Positions 55,795 to 64,000 of a stretch of DNA of 64,000 bases are shown one piece after another (position 1 is the first letter of the stretch; each line of letters starts with the position of its first letter). This DNA is from Gammaproteobacteria bacterium (lineage in GTDB: Bacteria > Pseudomonadota > Gammaproteobacteria > Pseudomonadales > Azotimanducaceae). The DNA lies in the NCBI GenBank assembly GCA_009842245.1, contig VYFT01000006.1:168787-232786 (forward strand), given 5' to 3'. The translations under genes and the position numbers were made by a program. Under the pieces are notes generated by a model. That model had not been told where the DNA came from. It made no database searches and worked only from the letters and a program-made list of their open reading frames with translations.

Positions 55795-56243
55795 GCGGTT
55801 TTGTATTTAGCTTAACTTTAGAGTTCTATATTCGGTTTGAATGGGCCGGGTGTGTGTTCGCCTAGAAGCAAAGTGTCTTTAGATAACATATTTAGCAAAA
55901 GGTGCCCGAGCTAGTCCACTCAATCTCTGTAGTGTTGTGAACTAGATTGCGAATGTTGTCCTCTAAATTACACCTCGCGCGCCTCTCATGCAAACGAGGT
56001 GTCCGCTGGTGCCTGCGATATTTTAGTCTCGGTCCACACCCAGCGTAGTATAGTAACGGTCATTTCGATCCCACTCAACCGTACAAGTGATTTCGAGCAT
56101 GATGACTCAGGTGAGAACTACGGATGATTGGGTTTTGATTTGGCAGTCGCCTTGATTCTCTTACTTAGAGTGTCTGGGGCAGTTCGAAGAGTACTGAAAT
56201 CATATAATTTTTTGCCAATTCAAGAGTGCAATGGAGTACTAAC
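55795..56243. promoter_or_regulatory. Long divergent intergenic region (proS / fmdB)
   Basis: A 449-base gap without a convincing gene; the longest in the window. It must hold promoters for proS and for fmdB-aspS. A TATAAT -10-like box lies at 56203-56208, upstream of fmdB, but its -35 is weak (CAGTTC region). A perfect 8-base inverted repeat, ACACCTCG (55970-55977) and CGAGGTGT (55995-56002), with a 17-base loop, sits in the middle. I saw no sequence typical of 4.5S, tmRNA or RNase P RNA. Confidence 0.5.
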
Positions 56244-56594
56244 TTGCCCATTTATGAGTATGAGTGTCGAGCGTGTGGCCATGAATTCGAAGCTATGCAA
56301 AAATTCTCGGACCCGGTGCTCGTTGACTGTCCAGATTGCGCTAAACCAACTCTAAAAAAGTTAATTTCTCCCGTTGCTTTTCGCTTGAAAGGAACAGGTT
56401 GGTACGAAACAGATTTCAAAAATACGAAGAGGTCTGCAGACACTGCCGATAAACCGATTGAAAACGGAGGTGAAGCAGACAAGCTCGCCAAGAAGGAAGA
56501 TGGGAAAACGTCCGACGAGAGTAGCAAAGAGTCGGAAGGTACCTCAAGTAAGGCGCCGGAATCAAACGAGCGATCAGGCTCGTCGAAGACTTAA
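56244..56594 (+). CDS. FmdB-type zinc ribbon regulatory protein
   Basis: A 116-residue protein with the FmdB zinc ribbon at its N-terminus: LPIYEYECRACGHEFEAMQK, then a second pair in DCPDCAKPTLKKLIS, giving CxxC...CxxC. The tail (residues 55-116) is very rich in Lys, Glu, Ser, Asp and Gly and likely disordered. I start it at TTG 56244, which gives the usual 'MPIYEY' beginning; a start six codons upstream adds non-family residues. FmdB genes commonly precede aspS, as here. The role of this group is not firmly known. Confidence 0.88.
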   Translation: MPIYEYECRACGHEFEAMQKFSDPVLVDCPDCAKPTLKKLISPVAFRLKGTGWYETDFKNTKRSADTADKPIENGGEADKLAKKEDGKTSDESSKESEGTSSKAPESNERSGSSKT

Positions 56595-56642
56595 AACAGG
56601 GAAATAACTAAATTTACCTGCGACGACAGGGCAAGGAAAGTC

Positions 56643-58409
56643 ATGCGAACACATTATTGTGGTGAGCTCCGGAGTAGTCACGTCGGGAGTTCCGTTAAAG
56701 TGTGTGGCTGGGTCCATACACATCGTAATCACGGTGCCGTCATCTTTTTAGATCTTCGTGATTACAAAGGGTTGTTGCAAGTTGTGTTTGAATCCGAAAA
56801 TGCGTCCCTCTTTGCGCAGGCGGAACGATTGAGGAATGAATTTGTAGTACATGTCACAGGCGTCGTTCAACATCGCCGCGACGGAGAGACCAATCCTAAA
56901 TTAGGTACTGGTGAGATCGAACTCCTTGCCAGCGATCTTGAGATTTTGAATGCGTCTGAAGTGCCACCGTTTGCACTACACGAACACGTAGGAGTCGGCG
57001 AGGACGTTCGTTTACGTTATCGCTATATAGATTTACGTCGTTCCGAGGTTCAGCAAAAACTTCGAATCCGTGCTGCGACTCTGAGTCAAATAAGAAGCTT
57101 CATGGAAGCACACGAATTCATAGATATTGAAACACCAACGTTGGCGCGTTCCACGCCCGAGGGGGCTCGCGACTATTTGGTTCCAAGTCGGATTCATCCG
57201 GGCAACTTTTATGCGTTGCCTCAGTCCCCACAAGTCTTCAAGCAATTGTTGATGGTGTCAGGGCTTGATCGATACTATCAGATCGCCCGATGTTATCGTG
57301 ACGAAGATATGCGAAGTGATCGCCAGCCGGAATTTACACAGCTCGATGTTGAAGCTTCGTTCGTTACCGAAAGTGATATCATGGAATTGATCGAAGCGAT
57401 GTTAGTCGACTTGTTCAAGGTTCAACTTAACGTGAATCTAGGTAGATTTCCTGTTATCGAATACACCGACGCATTGAATCGTTATGGCTCCGATAAACCC
57501 GATTTGCGCAATCCGTTGCAGCTTATCGATATCGACGATATAGTTCAGGAAAGTTACTTTAAAGTTTTTTCAGAGGCAGCGAACGACACATCTTCTCGAG
57601 TGGCGGTACTGAGAGTACCAGCCTGTATCGACCGATTTTCTCGAAGACAGCTGGATGACTTTGTCGAGTTTGTTAAGAAGTTTGGCGCACAAGGACTTGC
57701 GTACATACGCGTCAAAGATCACTCGGCGGGTCGCGACGGCTTGCAGTCACCAATTCTCAAATTCTTTTCGGATGAAGAGCTGCGGAAAATTCTTGATCGG
57801 TGTGACGCGACTACCGGCGACATTCTCTTTTTTGGGGCTGATAAACGCCCTACTGTAAACGCTTTTCTAAGTGAACTACGCAATCGGGTCGCTCAGGACC
57901 TCAATTTAGTCAAAGATGGGTTCTATCCTTGTTGGATCGTAGATTGGCCCATGTTTGAACTCGACCATGAAGAATGCTATACACCGGCCCATCACCCATT
58001 TACGCGTCCGAATTGCTCGCTAGCCGAATTCAACGCTAGTCCGTATGAAGCCAAAGCTCACGCGTACGATGTGGTGATAAACGGTTACGAAGTGGGAGGT
58101 GGTTCATTGAGGATTCATGACTTCGAAATGCAACAAGCAGTATTTCAAGTGTTGGGGATTTCTCAGGAAGCACAAGTCAAGTTTGGGTTTCTCTTAGACG
58201 CTTTGAAATTAGGTTGTCCTCCACACGGAGGGATTGCTCTAGGGCTTGACAGATTGGTCATGATTATGACCGGGGCACAATCCGTCCGGGATGTGATCGC
58301 TTTTCCCAAAACGCATACTGCCTCATGTTCCTTAACCAATGCACCGAGCGAGATAGATCATGCTCAGCTTAGAGAGTTGAATCTGGTTTTACGGAAAGAG
58401 AATACGTAG
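56643..58409 (+). CDS. aspS: Aspartyl-tRNA synthetase
   Basis: A 588-residue bacterial-type class II synthetase: anticodon-binding OB domain at about 1-105 (VKVCGWVHTHRNHGAVIFLDLR), the motif 2 region RCYRDEDMRSDRQPEFTQLDVE, a GAD insertion domain around 280-420, and motif 3 GIALGLDRLVMIMTG. Its length equals that of E. coli AspS (590). The start codon is ATG with a purine-rich AAGGAAAG ribosome site. The stop codon overlaps the yebC start by one base (TAGTG). Confidence 0.97.
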   Translation: MRTHYCGELRSSHVGSSVKVCGWVHTHRNHGAVIFLDLRDYKGLLQVVFESENASLFAQAERLRNEFVVHVTGVVQHRRDGETNPKLGTGEIELLASDLEILNASEVPPFALHEHVGVGEDVRLRYRYIDLRRSEVQQKLRIRAATLSQIRSFMEAHEFIDIETPTLARSTPEGARDYLVPSRIHPGNFYALPQSPQVFKQLLMVSGLDRYYQIARCYRDEDMRSDRQPEFTQLDVEASFVTESDIMELIEAMLVDLFKVQLNVNLGRFPVIEYTDALNRYGSDKPDLRNPLQLIDIDDIVQESYFKVFSEAANDTSSRVAVLRVPACIDRFSRRQLDDFVEFVKKFGAQGLAYIRVKDHSAGRDGLQSPILKFFSDEELRKILDRCDATTGDILFFGADKRPTVNAFLSELRNRVAQDLNLVKDGFYPCWIVDWPMFELDHEECYTPAHHPFTRPNCSLAEFNASPYEAKAHAYDVVINGYEVGGGSLRIHDFEMQQAVFQVLGISQEAQVKFGFLLDALKLGCPPHGGIALGLDRLVMIMTGAQSVRDVIAFPKTHTASCSLTNAPSEIDHAQLRELNLVLRKENT

Positions 58410-59146
58410 TGGCCGGGCACTCAAAATGGGCGAACATCAAGCATCGTAAAGCCCGTCAGGACGCAAAGCGCGCTAAAGTGTGGACTAAGGTGATTCGTGA
58501 ATTGACTGTAGCAGCTCGTTTAGGTGGTGCGACCCCAGCAGACAATCCACGTCTGCGTGCAGCGATTGACAATGCACTCACAGTCAATATGCCAAGAGAT
58601 ACCATGGATCGGGCGATTGCACGAGGAGCTGGCAATAGTGATGAAGGTGCGCTCGACGAGATTACGTACGAAGGCTACGGTCCTGGTGGTGTGGCTTTTT
58701 TAGTCGAGACCATGACTGACAATCGCAATCGTACGGTCGCGGCAGTGCGACACGCGTTCTCCAAACATGGGGGATCCTTAGGTACAACTGGTTCTGTAGC
58801 GTTTCAGTTTGATCGCCGAGGAGTGTTGCATTTCGACCAAACCAACGACGAAGAAACCATAATGGAATTAGCGCTTGAATCTGGTGCCGAAGACGTCGAA
58901 AGCGATGAAGCGGGAAATTCAGTGGTATTTACGACATTCGAAACTTTTAGTGAAGTTTTAGCTGCGTTTCGAGATTCTGATTGTGCGCCGCTTCATGCGG
59001 AAACTACGATGTGGCCATCAACTACGACGGCTTGCGATACAGCTTTGACCGAAAAAACACTCAGTCTGGTGGACGCGCTCGAAGAGCTCGACGATGTGCA
59101 GTGTGTTTACACTAACGCAGAGCTCAGTGATCTTCCGCAAGATTGA
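58409..59146 (+). CDS. yebC: YebC/PmpR-family protein
   Basis: A 245-residue YebC protein (E. coli 246). It begins MAGHSKWANIKHRKARQDAKR, the highly conserved family start, and contains DNRNRTVAAVRHAFSKHGGSLG. Members were classed as transcription regulators and more recently linked to translation of difficult sequences; either reading is possible here. It starts with GTG overlapping the aspS stop. The aspS-yebC-ruvC order is conserved in gammaproteobacteria. Confidence 0.97.
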   Translation: MAGHSKWANIKHRKARQDAKRAKVWTKVIRELTVAARLGGATPADNPRLRAAIDNALTVNMPRDTMDRAIARGAGNSDEGALDEITYEGYGPGGVAFLVETMTDNRNRTVAAVRHAFSKHGGSLGTTGSVAFQFDRRGVLHFDQTNDEETIMELALESGAEDVESDEAGNSVVFTTFETFSEVLAAFRDSDCAPLHAETTMWPSTTTACDTALTEKTLSLVDALEELDDVQCVYTNAELSDLPQD

Positions 59147-59664
59147 TGAAGACTGTCATTGGTATAGATCCAGGATCTCGAACGACAGGATACGGTTTGA
59201 TCGCTTATAAAGGTACGGATCTGCGGTACATCGCCTCTGGTTGCATCAAAACACAACAAAAAAGTTTCTTTGAACGCCTGCGCGACATTTACGATGGTGT
59301 AGATTTAGTCTTGTCTGAATATACCGCGGACGTGTGCGCCGTTGAAGGAGTGTTTATGGCGGACAACCCCAACTCCGCGCTGAAGTTGGGACAGGCGCGG
59401 GGAGCCGCGTTAGCGGCGGTGTTATCGCGCGAGGTCACAATTGTCGAACATAGTGCGCGTCAAGTCAAAAAGGTACTAGTTGGCACCGGCAAAGCGACAA
59501 AACAACAAGTACAGTACATGGTAAAAAATTTGTTACGTATTGACGGGACGATGAGCACGGATGCATCAGACGCTCTAGCCATCGCGATCTGTCACGTGTA
59601 CAGTATTAAGACTGACACTAAAAGTCAACACAACACAGTACTACGTGACCTTTATCGACGCTAA
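59146..59664 (+). CDS. ruvC: Holliday junction resolvase RuvC
   Basis: A 172-residue endonuclease that cuts four-way DNA junctions. Acidic metal ligands are seen in VIGIDPGSRTTGYGLI (Asp near residue 7), CAVEGVFMADNPNSALKLGQ and STDASDALAIAICH. I chose ATG 59146, whose A overlaps the yebC stop (TGATG); a TTG one codon earlier is also possible. Length matches E. coli RuvC (173). ruvA follows after 30 bases. Confidence 0.96.
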   Translation: MKTVIGIDPGSRTTGYGLIAYKGTDLRYIASGCIKTQQKSFFERLRDIYDGVDLVLSEYTADVCAVEGVFMADNPNSALKLGQARGAALAAVLSREVTIVEHSARQVKKVLVGTGKATKQQVQYMVKNLLRIDGTMSTDASDALAIAICHVYSIKTDTKSQHNTVLRDLYRR

Positions 59665-59694
59665 TCGCTCTCTTTACCTACAGTATTACCGCAC

Positions 59695-60279
59695 ATGCTA
59701 AGTCGAATAGTTGGAAAGTTCGTTGAAATTGAAGAAAATACTGCACTTATAGATATAAATGGCTTAGGGTACGAAGTCGAGGTTCCCCCTTCGACCTTCG
59801 ACGATGTGTCTACAGGAAGTACTTGTACTTTATTCGTCCACGAAGTCATACAGCAGGATGCTCACACACTATATGGATTTTCCGATAAAGCGATGAGGGA
59901 TTTTTTCCGGATCCTCATTAAGATCCCAAGCGTCGGACCTCGGAGCGCTTTAGCGATTCTCTCAACCTATTCCTTGGAACAGCTCAATCGAATCGCTCAT
60001 GACAGAGACATCGGTTTTTTAACTCGCGTCAAGGGTATTGGAAAACGCGGCGCGGAAAGAATAGTTGTCGACCTCGCCAGTCGGATTGAGGAATTACCCT
60101 ATTCAGTGAGTGGTTCAATTGACGTATCCTCTGATCTGAATGAAGCCGAACGTGCGCTCGTAAATTTGGGTTATCGGCAAGGGGATGCACGACGAGCCGT
60201 AGAAGCGAACTGGCACGATGGGATTTCCCTTGAAGATTTGGTTCGAGCAGCACTCCGACATTTGGCTTCCTCTAAATGA
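59695..60279 (+). CDS. ruvA: Holliday junction branch migration protein RuvA
   Basis: A 194-residue RuvA (E. coli 203). [26 protein letters not shown] is the N-terminal OB fold, with [14 protein letters not shown] and [16 protein letters not shown] as helix-hairpin-helix DNA-binding motifs and a C-terminal domain that contacts RuvB. It overlaps ruvB by four bases (ATGA), so RuvA and RuvB are translationally coupled. Confidence 0.96.
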   Translation: MLSRIVGKFVEIEENTALIDINGLGYEVEVPPSTFDDVSTGSTCTLFVHEVIQQDAHTLYGFSDKAMRDFFRILIKIPSVGPRSALAILSTYSLEQLNRIAHDRDIGFLTRVKGIGKRGAERIVVDLASRIEELPYSVSGSIDVSSDLNEAERALVNLGYRQGDARRAVEANWHDGISLEDLVRAALRHLASSK

Positions 60280-61325
60280 CAGTACAAGCAGACAAAGTTC
60301 GCGTTTTAGACGCGCACCTGCAACAAGACGAAGCAAACTTTGATCGTCAATTACGACCGGTTTCGCTAGACGAATTCGTCGGTCAAGCGTCTTTAAAGGA
60401 ACGACTCACAATCTTCATTGAAGCCGCTCGACAACGCACGGAAAACCTTTCACATGTGCTTTTTCACGGACCGCCTGGGCTAGGTAAAACTACGTTAGCG
60501 CACATTCTGGCGAACGAGATGGAATCACCATTGCGGATCACGTCGGGACCTGTCTTGGACAAACCTGGGGATATGGCAGCGATTTTGACGAATTTGGAGA
60601 AACGAGGTACTCTGTTCATCGATGAGTGTCATCGTATGCCGGTAGCGGTAGAGGAGATCCTTTATCCCGCGATGGAAGAGTACAAGTTTGATATCCTGTT
60701 GGGAGAAGGACCGAGTGCGCGGTCGATACGAATGGAGCTCCCGCCATTTACTATTGTGGGGGCTACGACTCGAGTGGGACTTTTAACTAATCCGCTGTTG
60801 GATAGGTTCGATATCGTGTTACACCTAGAGTATTACGATTCCGATGATTTAGCGCAGATAGTGCTTCGTTCCGCCGGTAAACTGTCGATTTCGATCCACG
60901 ATGATGGCGCGCATGAAATCGCGCGCCGCTCGCGCGCGACCCCTAGAGTCGCCAACCGGTTACTCCGCTTAGTTCGAGACTTCGCGCAAGTCCGAGCCGA
61001 CGGAACTATTACCAAGGACATTGCAGATCAAGCCTTGAGTCTGTTTGAAGTGGATCAAGCTGGTCTAGATTCTTTGGACTTAAAGTATTTGAGCTCTGTC
61101 GTTCAGAAATATCAAGGTGGCCCCGTTGGTATAGAGACCCTTTCAGCTTCATTAGGTGAAGAACGCGATACCCTTGAAGAAGTCGTAGAACCGTTCTTGA
61201 TCCAGCAAGGGTTTCTAATGCGAACTCGGCAAGGACGAGTCGCAACGAGATTAGCATGGGATCATCTTGGCATCAGCAATTTTGGTCTCGACTTTGTGGA
61301 TAATCAAACAAACACGGAACGTTAA
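60276..61325 (+). CDS. ruvB: Holliday junction helicase motor RuvB
   Basis: A 349-residue AAA+ ATPase that drives branch migration. Walker A is [19 protein letters not shown]; Walker B is LFIDECHRM, where the family's usual DEIHR reads DECHR; sensor 1 is [20 protein letters not shown]. The C-terminal winged helix includes [17 protein letters not shown]. The substitution in Walker B is conservative. tolQ follows after a strong ribosome site. Confidence 0.97.
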   Translation: MTVQADKVRVLDAHLQQDEANFDRQLRPVSLDEFVGQASLKERLTIFIEAARQRTENLSHVLFHGPPGLGKTTLAHILANEMESPLRITSGPVLDKPGDMAAILTNLEKRGTLFIDECHRMPVAVEEILYPAMEEYKFDILLGEGPSARSIRMELPPFTIVGATTRVGLLTNPLLDRFDIVLHLEYYDSDDLAQIVLRSAGKLSISIHDDGAHEIARRSRATPRVANRLLRLVRDFAQVRADGTITKDIADQALSLFEVDQAGLDSLDLKYLSSVVQKYQGGPVGIETLSASLGEERDTLEEVVEPFLIQQGFLMRTRQGRVATRLAWDHLGISNFGLDFVDNQTNTER

Positions 61326-61348
61326 GAAGTACCAAGGAGGATTTTCCG

Positions 61349-62020
61349 ATTTTTGCCTTTTTTACCTTTATTGAAAACGCGTCGCTTCCAGTTCTGGCGA
61401 TTGTCGGACTTCTTGTAATAGTTTCCGTGGTTTCCTGGACCATGATCTTGCAACGTTACATAGCGTTGCGCCGCGCGAAACAAGAACTGACAGACTTTGA
61501 AGACTTGTTTTGGGGAGGAACAGATCTACGTCAGTTGTATTCAGAATTGTCAGAAGAGGCCGTTGAGGTCTCGGGTATCGAGCGAATTTTTGTTGCTGGT
61601 TTTCATGAATACGAACGGATGAACGCAGAGGGTAGCGTTGACGCAGACGCGGTACAGACTTCTGTTACACGAGCTACTCGTGTTGCGGTAACGCGAGAAG
61701 AGGAGCTCTTGGAGACGCATCTAGGTTTTCTCGCGTCGGTTGGTTCGGTCAGCCCGTACGTTGGATTACTCGGTACTGTAATCGGTTTGATCTACCTGTT
61801 TGCAGAATTAGGACGTATGAGTCAGGCGACCCTTGCCTCATTAGCGCCAGGAATTTCTGAAGTGCTTGTAGTGACAGCGATGGGATTAATTGCTGCCATT
61901 CCAGCAGTGGTTGCGTTCAACCGTTACACCGCACGCATAGAGATGCTCATGAAACGCTATGAGAGTCTTATCGACGAGCTAGTGTCGATTCTTTATCGGA
62001 CAGCGAGAGGTCAAGTTTAA
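61349..62020 (+). CDS. tolQ: Tol-Pal system motor protein TolQ (probable ATT start)
   Basis: A 223-residue inner membrane protein of the ExbB/TolQ family, part of the TolQR proton-driven motor. The frame has three membrane helices, the first beginning LPVLAIVGLLVIVSVVSW, plus the conserved VGLLGTVIGLIYLFAELG and GLIAAIPAVVAFNR segments. The only internal GTG (61427) would cut the first helix in half. A perfect AAGGAGG at 61334-61340 lies eight bases before an ATT at 61349, which gives the full-length N-terminus. No ATG, GTG or TTG is in frame at this position. ybgC, normally just upstream, is absent. Confidence 0.85.
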   Translation: MFAFFTFIENASLPVLAIVGLLVIVSVVSWTMILQRYIALRRAKQELTDFEDLFWGGTDLRQLYSELSEEAVEVSGIERIFVAGFHEYERMNAEGSVDADAVQTSVTRATRVAVTREEELLETHLGFLASVGSVSPYVGLLGTVIGLIYLFAELGRMSQATLASLAPGISEVLVVTAMGLIAAIPAVVAFNRYTARIEMLMKRYESLIDELVSILYRTARGQV

Positions 62021-62022
62021 CA

Positions 62023-62451
62023 ATGGCAAAACGCCGCCGACCCATGTCCGAGATCAACATCGTTCCCCTCATTGACGTAATGTTGGTGCTATTGATTGTT
62101 TCCATGGTCACGGTGCCATTGTTGAATCAAGGGATAGAGGTAAATTTACCACAAGACTCCTCAGGAGCTCTAGAAGAATACGATGAAGACCCATTGGTAG
62201 TGACGGTGCGAGCGGACAAACGAATCTATGTAAATGTGGGAGTTTCTGCGGACTTTGACGATGACTCATTTATTTCTTTTGAGGAAATGGAAGAACGCAC
62301 TAGTAAAGTGTTAAGCGCGCGACCTAATGTACCGGTCTTTGTTCGCGGCGATCAAGACTTAGATTACGGCTACGTCATGCAAGTGATCCATGCACTCAAA
62401 GAAGCCGGAGCCGACGATGTCGGCTTGGTAACCGAACCAGAGGAGATCTAG
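62023..62451 (+). CDS. tolR: Tol-Pal system protein TolR
   Basis: A 142-residue single-pass protein of the ExbD/TolR family. RRRPMSEINIVPLIDVMLVLLIV holds the critical membrane Asp (IDVMLVLL), followed by a periplasmic domain with YVNVGVSADFDDD and VFVRGDQDLDYGYVMQV. It forms the proton channel with TolQ and is two bases downstream of it. Confidence 0.95.
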   Translation: MAKRRRPMSEINIVPLIDVMLVLLIVSMVTVPLLNQGIEVNLPQDSSGALEEYDEDPLVVTVRADKRIYVNVGVSADFDDDSFISFEEMEERTSKVLSARPNVPVFVRGDQDLDYGYVMQVIHALKEAGADDVGLVTEPEEI

Positions 62452-62456
62452 CTCCA

Positions 62457-63143
62457 ATGCAATGGATCAAAACGTACGGAGTACCACTTTCGTTAGCACT
62501 GGTGCTTCATGCTGCAGCTTTGCTCTTTCAGTTTGCACTTGCGGACGGTTTAAAAATCAAATCTGACGAAAGAATACTAGAACCACGAGTGGTACGGGCT
62601 ACTCTCATCGTGCTGGACATGCAGGAGAGTTCTACAGAAATGGTCGCACCTCCGACCCTGTCACCTATGATTCCCTTACCTGAAACAGTCTCAACACCTA
62701 CCGCGGAAGAAGAGAAGAACATTCTTGACGAATTAGACGTAACCGAAGAGTCTCAAAAGAGACTGGAAACTCTGGAAGAACTTCGTGATTCCACGCTCGA
62801 AGACGACATATCTGATACGATACAGTCTTTAGCGGAGCTTGCGCTTGACGAAGAGAGCGCAACGTATGTCAATCTGATTAACACTGCGATTTCAGATAAG
62901 TGGGACCGTCCTCCGAGTGCCAGAAGGGGAATGGAAGTCACGTTGCAAGTTGAACTCTTCCCTAACGGTGAACTGAACACGGTAAATATAGTAGAATCTA
63001 GTGGCAACGACGCCTTCGACCGGTCCGCGGAGAAGGCTGTCAAAGACGTAAAACGATTTACGGTACCTGAGAACACGGAATTGTTCGAGAAAAATTTCAG
63101 AGTATTTAAACTCCGATTCAAACCAGAAGACCTCCTCCGATGA
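62457..63143 (+). CDS. tolA: Tol-Pal system protein TolA (short form)
   Basis: A 228-residue TolA/TonB-like protein: one membrane helix (residues 8-30), a Pro/Glu/Thr-rich linker of about 85 residues, then a C-terminal domain with LINTAISDKWDRPPSARRGM and VTLQVELFPNGELNTVNIVESSGNDAFDRSAEKAVK. E. coli TolA is 421 residues because of a long alanine-rich helix (domain II) that is almost absent here. The C-terminal domain shape and the position between tolR and tolB fix the identity. It overlaps tolB by four bases. Confidence 0.9.
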   Translation: MQWIKTYGVPLSLALVLHAAALLFQFALADGLKIKSDERILEPRVVRATLIVLDMQESSTEMVAPPTLSPMIPLPETVSTPTAEEEKNILDELDVTEESQKRLETLEELRDSTLEDDISDTIQSLAELALDEESATYVNLINTAISDKWDRPPSARRGMEVTLQVELFPNGELNTVNIVESSGNDAFDRSAEKAVKDVKRFTVPENTELFEKNFRVFKLRFKPEDLLR

Positions 63144-64000
63144 ATCGAATAACGATTGGATTCCTACTGCTGTTAACGGCGATCCCAGTGCTGTCACTTG
63201 AGATAGTCATTACTCAGGGTAACGATAAAGCAAGTAAGATCGCGGTCGTACCATTCGGTACACCTGACGGTGTGAAAGACATGGCTCCAATTGTCGAGTT
63301 TGATCTCCATCGGAGTGGACAATTTGCACCTATAGCCGAAGAAGACATGCTCTCGCTACCGCAAACACCCAACGAAGTGAATTTTCGAGATTGGCGCGTG
63401 CTAGGGACGGACTACGTCGTTATTGGTCAGGTCGAAAAAGAAGAAGATACCTTAACGGTTACTTTCTATGCTTTTGATGTGAGTTTAGAGCGCAAGCTCT
63501 TCTCTGGGAAAGTAACTGGATTATCGAGCCAGCACCGTGCTATCGCACATATGGTTGCAGACAAAGTGTTCGAGAGCATAACTGACATACCGGGAGCATT
63601 TTCGACAAAAGTCATGTATGTTTTAGTCGAGGGCCGAGGGACTGAAACTCCTAGTTGGCGTCTGGAGGTTGCCGACTCTGATGGCCAGAATGCGCAGCGG
63701 GTGTTGGAATCTCTTTATCCCATCATGTCCCCAACATGGGCTCCTGACGGCGAGACTGTCGCATATGTATCGTTTGAAAGTGGCAGATCTAATATCATTG
63801 TGCATGAGATTTATACGGGGAAGCGAGACGTTGTTGCCGCATTTGAGGGTACGAATAGTTCGCCAGAATTTTCGCCCGACGGCAAACATCTTGCAATGAG
63901 TTTGTCTCGAGATGGTAATCCAGAAATCTACGTCATGGAAGTTGCTAGTCGTAAATTCAAACGCATTACGACGCATCGCGCGATCGACACCGAACCCGTG
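63140..64000 (+). CDS. tolB: Tol-Pal translocation protein TolB (3' end beyond window)
   Basis: The first 287 residues of TolB, open to the right edge. The signal peptide (residues 1-18, with RITIGFLLLLTAIPVLSLE) is followed by the N-terminal domain with KIAVVPFGTPDGVKDMAPIV and DYVVIGQVEKEEDTLTV, then the first beta-propeller blades (PTWAPDGETVAYVSFESG, PEFSPDGKHLAMSLSRDG). TolB links TolA and Pal in the periplasm. The ATG overlaps the tolA stop. pal and ybgF would be expected downstream. Confidence 0.95.
   Translation, partial: MNRITIGFLLLLTAIPVLSLEIVITQGNDKASKIAVVPFGTPDGVKDMAPIVEFDLHRSGQFAPIAEEDMLSLPQTPNEVNFRDWRVLGTDYVVIGQVEKEEDTLTVTFYAFDVSLERKLFSGKVTGLSSQHRAIAHMVADKVFESITDIPGAFSTKVMYVLVEGRGTETPSWRLEVADSDGQNAQRVLESLYPIMSPTWAPDGETVAYVSFESGRSNIIVHEIYTGKRDVVAAFEGTNSSPEFSPDGKHLAMSLSRDGNPEIYVMEVASRKFKRITTHRAIDTEPV

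Noticed and set aside
56128..56355. Hydrophobic frame starting in the proS/fmdB gap.
   Set aside because: Runs out of frame through the fmdB zinc ribbon, which is clearly the real gene.
1..64000. Searched by eye for tRNA, CRISPR repeats, insertion sequences, phage genes and common riboswitches.
   Set aside because: No T-loop-like motif in gaps, no regularly spaced repeats, no transposase or integrase frames. A covariance-model scan would be the decisive test.

Overview
The window comes from a gammaproteobacterial chromosome of moderate GC content, probably a free-living aquatic lineage without a close model relative. The evidence is the set of conserved gammaproteobacterial clusters: mreCD-yhdP-tldD, kdsC-lptCAB-rpoN-hpf-ptsN-rapZ-npr, ibaG-murA, prmA with purHD, amgK-murU divergent from lptD-surA-rsmA-apaH, and aspS-yebC-ruvCAB-tolQRAB. 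Neighbours such as amgK-murU, a PA0069-type radical SAM protein, a Fur without the CxxC pair and the ruv-tol linkage resemble Pseudomonas-type gammaproteobacteria more than enterics. I found no tRNA, rRNA, insertion sequence, prophage or CRISPR array.

Layout: 1-7468 cell-shape genes (mreC end, mreD), the giant lipid-transport protein YhdP and the TldD/TldE protease. 7715-8437 a DsbA-like oxidoreductase. 8729-15629 (minus strand) the LPS-transport, sigma-54 and PTS-Ntr block. 15779-18398 ibaG, murA and zapE. 18617-23920 fur, a YejF-like ABC ATPase, a VOC protein, a slipin/NfeD membrane-protease pair and a DUF4258-type protein. 24136-29871 mixed metabolic and unknown genes. 29878-34277 prmA, purH, purD and coq7. 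34307-37539 an OsmC-VOC fusion, a SulP transporter and a PEBP protein. 37612-43570 the most accessory stretch: a frameshifted glycosyltransferase, an exported hydrolase-like protein whose nucleophile position is glycine, a very large exported beta-propeller amidohydrolase and a voltage-gated cation channel. 43633-46755 gph, rpe and the cell-wall recycling pair murU and amgK. 46776-55794 lptD, surA, rsmA, apaH, cca, tsaD and proS. 56244-64000 fmdB, aspS, yebC, ruvCAB and tolQRAB, with tolB cut by the window end.

How the genes fit together: much of the window builds or maintains the envelope. LptA, LptB, LptC and LptD are four parts of the LPS bridge, SurA and probably the DsbA-like protein help mature LptD, YhdP moves lipid, Tol-Pal maintains the outer membrane, and MurA, AmgK and MurU feed peptidoglycan synthesis. 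A repeated theme is familiar clusters with one or more usual members missing at the junction: maf/rng, kdsD, the mla operon, dusB/fis, pdxA, apaG and ybgC. Whether these genes lie elsewhere in the genome cannot be seen here.

I do not see a clear new defence system or mobile system. The best candidates for something undescribed are the coupled channel and propeller-amidohydrolase pair, with a calcium-like selectivity filter in the channel; the OsmC-VOC fusion; the apparent ATT start codon of tolQ; and structured leaders upstream of hpf and the YejF-like gene.
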